This document shows positions 59,371 through 64,000 of a DNA stretch of 64,000 nucleotides, one piece after another (within the stretch, counting starts at the first letter, position 1; each line of letters begins with the position of its first letter). The notes under the pieces were generated by a model. It did not search any database. It saw only the letters and a program-made list of their open reading frames with translations, and was not told the origin of the DNA. This DNA is from Epiperipatus broadwayi. Lineage: Eukaryota; Onychophora; Udeonychophora; Euonychophora; Peripatidae. The stretch covers positions 3,909,336-3,973,335 of the forward strand of contig JAQFVV010000014.1 in the NCBI GenBank assembly GCA_028023455.1, read 5' to 3'. A program made the position numbers and the translations under genes.

Positions 59371-60680
59371 ATGATATTACTTTTATACAATGGTAGCATA
59401 TTAGTCCCATGTTTATAAACTAGATTTAAATCCAGTTCAGAGACAACATTTGAAGTTTTTAAAGATGATTTGAAAACTTTTTAAAAAACATTATTATAAG
59501 AGTCCAATATTTTTAAAATATAAAAGTTATATTTCCTGCAACATGTTTATTGAAATATACTCTTTCAAAAAAATATAATAAAAAAAAAAAACATGACAAT
59601 TTTAAAATGATAAAATATCAAATGAACAAACTACATATATATATATAATTACGTATATATATATTTTTTAAAAAAAAAAACAAATCAATTAATCTTTTCG
59701 GCACTTCAAAGGCTTTTTCAGTAATGATTTAAGAAAAAAAATCAATCTCTAGAATAAAAATCAAATGTATAAAATTTCTATGAGTTTACAAATCAATAAT
59801 GAAAAAAAATTCAACCACATCTGAAGAAGAATATTTTACTTTCTTCTTTTCACACTGATGAAACTTCAAGAAAATTTTTAATTCTCTATTGATGTTCACT
59901 ACATCCACCCCCACCCCCCTCGACGTAAAAAAAATCTTTTAAAATATTATTAGCTTATATTTTTTACTTTATTTTATATAAATAAACTGATAAAGTGCAT
60001 TAAAAACATATTATTAAAAATGTATTTAGTATCACTGGATATAAAGTAAAATGGACCGTCTTCAAAAGCAAATTTGTTTTTAGTTTGACCTCTGCTTTTT
60101 TCTCCCCCTTTTAAAAAACAAAAACAAAACAAAAAAAAAAGATATTAATAAATAAAAGAGCAAAGGAATGACTAGAAAACTAAAAAAATTAGATATTTAT
60201 AAAATAGTAAAGAGAAAAAAGTAAAAAAAACAAAAAAAAACAAAAAACTATTCACATGATAATGGCGAATAACCTCTTATCTATTGTGATAATCCCTAAG
60301 ATTTGGAAATGCTTTTAAGAAAAATTTGAAGGGCCTTCATATATATATTAAATTATTAGAAACCAGTCAATATTTAGACAATGACAACAATCAACAATAT
60401 CAAACTATTGTCAAGGCAACCTCCTTTTAAAAATAAAGGTGGAATCCCACATTTATTTAGGACCTCATATATTTATATAGACACTAAAGATCGCAACTTG
60501 ACCCCAGAGATTGAAATTATTAATACGAAGAAGCTTAATTAAACTCCTTAAACAACCTGTTCTAAACGCAGACTAATAAATAGTCAATTATAACGTAACA
60601 AGTTGCAATTATAATTTTCAAATTGCACCCAAAGTATTACTTAGATAATATGTGTATATAATATTTCTTCTGATTATTGC
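59371..60680. other. AT-rich, unassigned
   Basis: No coding or element signal. A CCACCCCCACCCCCC run is at about 59,907-59,919. Confidence 0.45.
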
Positions 60681-60684
60681 CTTT

Positions 60685-60880
60685 GACAAAACAACCTAGT
60701 TAATTAGATCATCAGCTTAGATCATCAGCTTAAATTCAGTATTCATGAATCTAAAGGTCGTCAGTTTAATTTATTAGACCAACAAGATATACAAAAAAAT
60801 AGAATATTGCTACTGGAATATTGTGTTATATACTAACCTGAGTTACATTATGTATTTGAAAAGTTTAAATAAAGTTTGAT
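60685..60880 (+). mobile_element. tRNA-derived SINE, copy 3, decayed
   Basis: It shares with copy 1 the AAATTCAGTATTCATGAATCTA head segment pattern (AAATTCAATACTCAAGAATCTA in copy 1), a weakened B-box region (GTCAGTTTAATT), the CTAACCTG word and a TTTAAATAAAGTTT tail. A 13-bp tandem duplication, AGATCATCAGCTT twice, lies at 60,706-60,731 in the A-box region. Confidence 0.55.
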
Positions 60881-60889
60881 ATTGTGTTA

Positions 60890-62310
60890 TATATTAACAT
60901 AGTGTTATAACTATTGAGGTGAATGTAGAGAAAAAGATTAAGTTTGATTTTTTTGAAAATACATTTAGCAAACAAAGTCATGGATATAGTCCATCATACA
61001 ATTTAGAAGCAAAATGCCATCATTAGAAACTTTCAAACAAACGTATATTTGAGAGAGATAAAATCTTAGTAAAGTAGTACTACATACACATAGAAATAAT
61101 TTTATACATTTAATTATAATATTGTATTATTTTTATATATCAATAAAAAAAGATAAAACATAACTATAGGTCAAATATATGAAAAGCATGACAGTCATGA
61201 AGGTTGTATCATATTAATCTATGTGTTTTTATAATCAGCATATTAATACCTATATGGATAATTTGGATTAATCCAAGACTTTTACTCTGTAAATCTACTT
61301 ACTGACAATTACTAAATGACTAATTGCATTGGATATGTCAGGTACCTTAGCATGTTTGGATTTGAAAAACATTTTAGGACCCAATCAGTGTGGGTTTGAA
61401 TCTTATGTTATAGGCAGAATGGCTAGATGGTTTATCGAATCATAAAAACTTTAGTAATCAATATTAAATTCTCTTAATACATTATATTGGTATAAATTAG
61501 AACCAAAGGGAACAACACCACTAAGTACCCAAACTAAGATATGAAATGAAAATTAAATAAGATACAAGAGGAACTCATTGATATACTTTACAAATTGGGG
61601 CATGCTCCAGAGATAGAGACTTTCCAAAATCAAAAAGAGATTCAAAATTTATAATAATTAAAAAAAAAATATTGAAGAAAAAAAAGAAAGACTCAGTTTA
61701 TATGTCCTGGCATGAAATACCATTTTATACTACTATAGTTTTGTTACCCAAATATGTGGGGCATTTGAAGGATCAGTTTTCCTCTATTTTATGCCAGTAC
61801 AGCTTTGGCATTTAGACATTTGGCCTAATTATAAACTACTGGAACCTAAAACTAGTGTCAGTAGCACATAGGTATTTTGCATTTAATGAAAATAAAGTAG
61901 TAAATATCAGAGAGATATCCTTGACTGTTTTAAAAAATAATATGATCAATAATCTTATCCAAATAAAAGTAAGCTATTTTGATAGTATTTATTTAGTTAT
62001 GTATTTAAAATCCTTAGTATAAATTTTAGAAATTAATAGGAATAGATGATGAAGTTATTTGGTGCTTATTTAAAGTAAGAATGTAGTTATGTATGTATAT
62101 TTTTAGAATGCTTGGAAATCATATTTTTTCAAAAGTCCTCAATTGATTACGTTTGTCCATCACCCAAATAGTTTTGTATTGTTTGTGATACTTTAAGTAA
62201 GTTTTTGGCATATACATTTTTTTATTATTAAGTGTAATTATGGAGGCCACTAATCTACATGTAGATCTGAAGCTAGTGATTTGGAAATTCTGAGAATGAT
62301 TCTCAAACAG
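60890..62310. other. AT-rich, unassigned
   Basis: No gene recognised. A short SINE-head-like word at about 61,412-61,435 is too weak to call. Confidence 0.45.
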
Positions 62311-62321
62311 TTTAGTAAAAA

Positions 62322-62506
62322 AATTTGGAAATATCGATAAGAATTTGGAAGAGCAAAAGGTAGAATTAAAAGATGAATTTAGCAATAAGCTCAATGCTTC
62401 TAATAGGTTCAAAAAATTTGCATATGATTTAGATGTTAAGTTAAGACAATCTGAAGAAAGATTTAATGCTACATTTGAAGAATTAATTATTGTAATACTA
62501 TTTTAA
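62322..62506 (+). other. Open charged frame, unrecognised
   Basis: About 60 codons without a stop read KFGNIDKNLEEQKVELKDEF, then NKLNASNRFKKFAYDLDVK and LRQSEERFNATFEELI, ending in TAA. It has no good start codon. The composition is coiled-coil-like and Gag-like. It may be a remnant of a retroelement gag or an exon fragment. Confidence 0.25.
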
Positions 62507-62509
62507 AAT

Positions 62510-64000
62510 ATTTTTGTTTTCAAACTAAAAAGACATTCTAAGAGTATATATTGTCAGAAATGCTGGTCTATGATAAGTAATCTCAATAATTACTCAATAA
62601 TTCTAAAAGTATAAACTTGAGTGCATCAATAATTATTGTGTTTGATATAACTTCATAAAACTATGTCAATAAACAAAGAGTATAAATAAGTCCATGGCTT
62701 GAAATTGAATTTCTTTTCTTATTGGTTGTTTCCACATATGATGTATCTTTTACAGTTTAATCAGTATAATGCATTAAGCATTTTTTTTAAAAAAAGAAGT
62801 GAAATATTTATATTTGGGAATGTATATTATGGATAACAAGAGAGAAAAGTCTGACATTTATTCCCAGGATATAATGTAAATTTTGAGAGGCTTTTTAAAA
62901 CAACAAGAAGATGATTCCAAGAGTTTTATCATAGGAATTTACAATGTTTGCTTATCAATCTACATATATAATTGCTAAGGCATAAAATTAATAATTTACT
63001 AAGGATTTAAATTATACAAATTGCTAAATAGAATGACTATTTTCTGAAAGAATGGTAAAACTTTTTGACCTACTACATTGTGTTATAATATGTTTAATGC
63101 CAGTTAATGAAATGATTTAAATTATAAAATGTTAATAAAGTGTTCAATATGAATCTATATATGTGTTTATAGCATACAGTGCCTATGAATTATTAATAAA
63201 TTAATGGGTAAAATCATAATTATTCCAAAATGGAAAATTTTAATAGCTGAAATGTTAGATAAAACCAACCATAGGAATTAATATCTGTCAACATTCATAC
63301 TTCACATAAATGTCTATAAAATAAAAAATTATGAGGATACCTATGATAACTTTCAATGTAATAATAATTAAAAGGATTAATATACCATAATAACTTGTTG
63401 GAAAATACTAGTCCTTGGTTTAAAGAAATAAATTTCAAACATTATGCTTTCTTTGTTGGATTGCTGCATTCTAATTATTGGACTCATTTAATGAATTATA
63501 TTTTTGAACTTCATTAAAGAAATCTAAAGTACAATGAACATTTGTCATTATTTGCAGATTGTTTGTTTTATTTATAGTTTAATATTACATTTATGATTAA
63601 AGGGTTTAATTTTAATGTATGTTTTGTATGTGAATGAATATTTGAATGGAAAATTAATTAAAGGAAAATTGCAATAATTAAGCAAATTTTTGGCTTAATA
63701 ACTTGTTTATGTCTTCTCAGTATTTTTTTTGGTGCACAGACTGTAACAAGTTAGAATTTATTTTATAGTTATATACTTATTTATTCAAAATTAGTATATA
63801 GTTGAGTATTTCCCTCTGACTTTGGAATGAGTATTTTGTTTAGCATCACTTAATAGTTTGAACACATACAGCATCATATAGCATTTTAATTTTTATATTA
63901 TATTTCATACATATTTAGATTATTTAGTTAGTAGTATTTTAAGTTCTTGATAACATTCTTTTATTTTATTTTTTTAATTATACTGGTATAAATTAGGGAT
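62510..64000. other. AT-rich, unassigned
   Basis: I see no gene, RNA or element signal. Confidence 0.45.

Noticed and set aside
61412-61440. Possible further SINE head (GGCAGAATGGCTAGATGG)
   Set aside because: There is an A-box-like word but no B box and no shared tail.

Overview
This window is animal nuclear DNA from an A+T-rich, repeat-laden genome. It has no bacterial-style gene packing. The only piece of a host protein gene I can recognise is one short exon with perfect splice borders, at 50,581-50,712 on the minus strand. It encodes the highly conserved C-terminal part of an axonemal dynein heavy chain (DNAH10-like). The host therefore makes cilia or flagella, and the window is probably intronic dynein DNA swollen by mobile elements. 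The element types (RTE-like LINEs, Penelope-like elements, hAT, Ty3/gypsy, a pogo-like MITE, Tx1/L1-type LINEs, tRNA-derived SINEs) suit an invertebrate, possibly an arthropod or mollusc. The sequence alone does not settle this.

Layout. 1-8,300: mostly unassigned AT-rich DNA, but 1,080-5,150 has clearly more CpG than most of the window. 8,300-10,200: a decayed hAT transposase on the minus strand. 10,326-18,703: a complete but dead Ty3/gypsy LTR retrotransposon with 2-kb LTRs and a 5-bp target duplication. 18,720-30,000: fragments of an RTE-like LINE, a degenerate ~50-bp minisatellite, a 954-bp pogo/Tigger-like MITE, a degenerate ~100-bp repeat, a Penelope-like GIY-YIG remnant and copies of a tRNA-derived SINE. 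30,961-37,044: a nearly intact Tx1/L1-type LINE on the minus strand, sitting inside an (ACT)n microsatellite. 37,226-46,650: a decayed plus-strand relative of that LINE, split by a minus-strand relative at 38,046-44,484, with a 16-bp target duplication marking the nesting. 46,650-50,580: unassigned DNA with old direct repeats. 50,900-52,450: a decayed Penelope-like reverse transcriptase. 52,900-55,740: the most complete RTE-like copy, itself interrupted by a 411-bp insert. 56,549-57,388: a foldback element with a hammerhead-ribozyme-like motif in each arm. 57,400-64,000: mostly unassigned AT-rich DNA.

The two best leads are these. (1) The young Tx1/L1-type LINE has a 178-codon open frame with hydrophobic segments between ORF1 and ORF2. 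Both older relatives in the window lack it. (2) The 840-bp foldback element is flanked by a 9-bp direct repeat and carries hammerhead cores in inverted arms. All element coding regions except those of the young LINE are broken by many stops and frameshifts.
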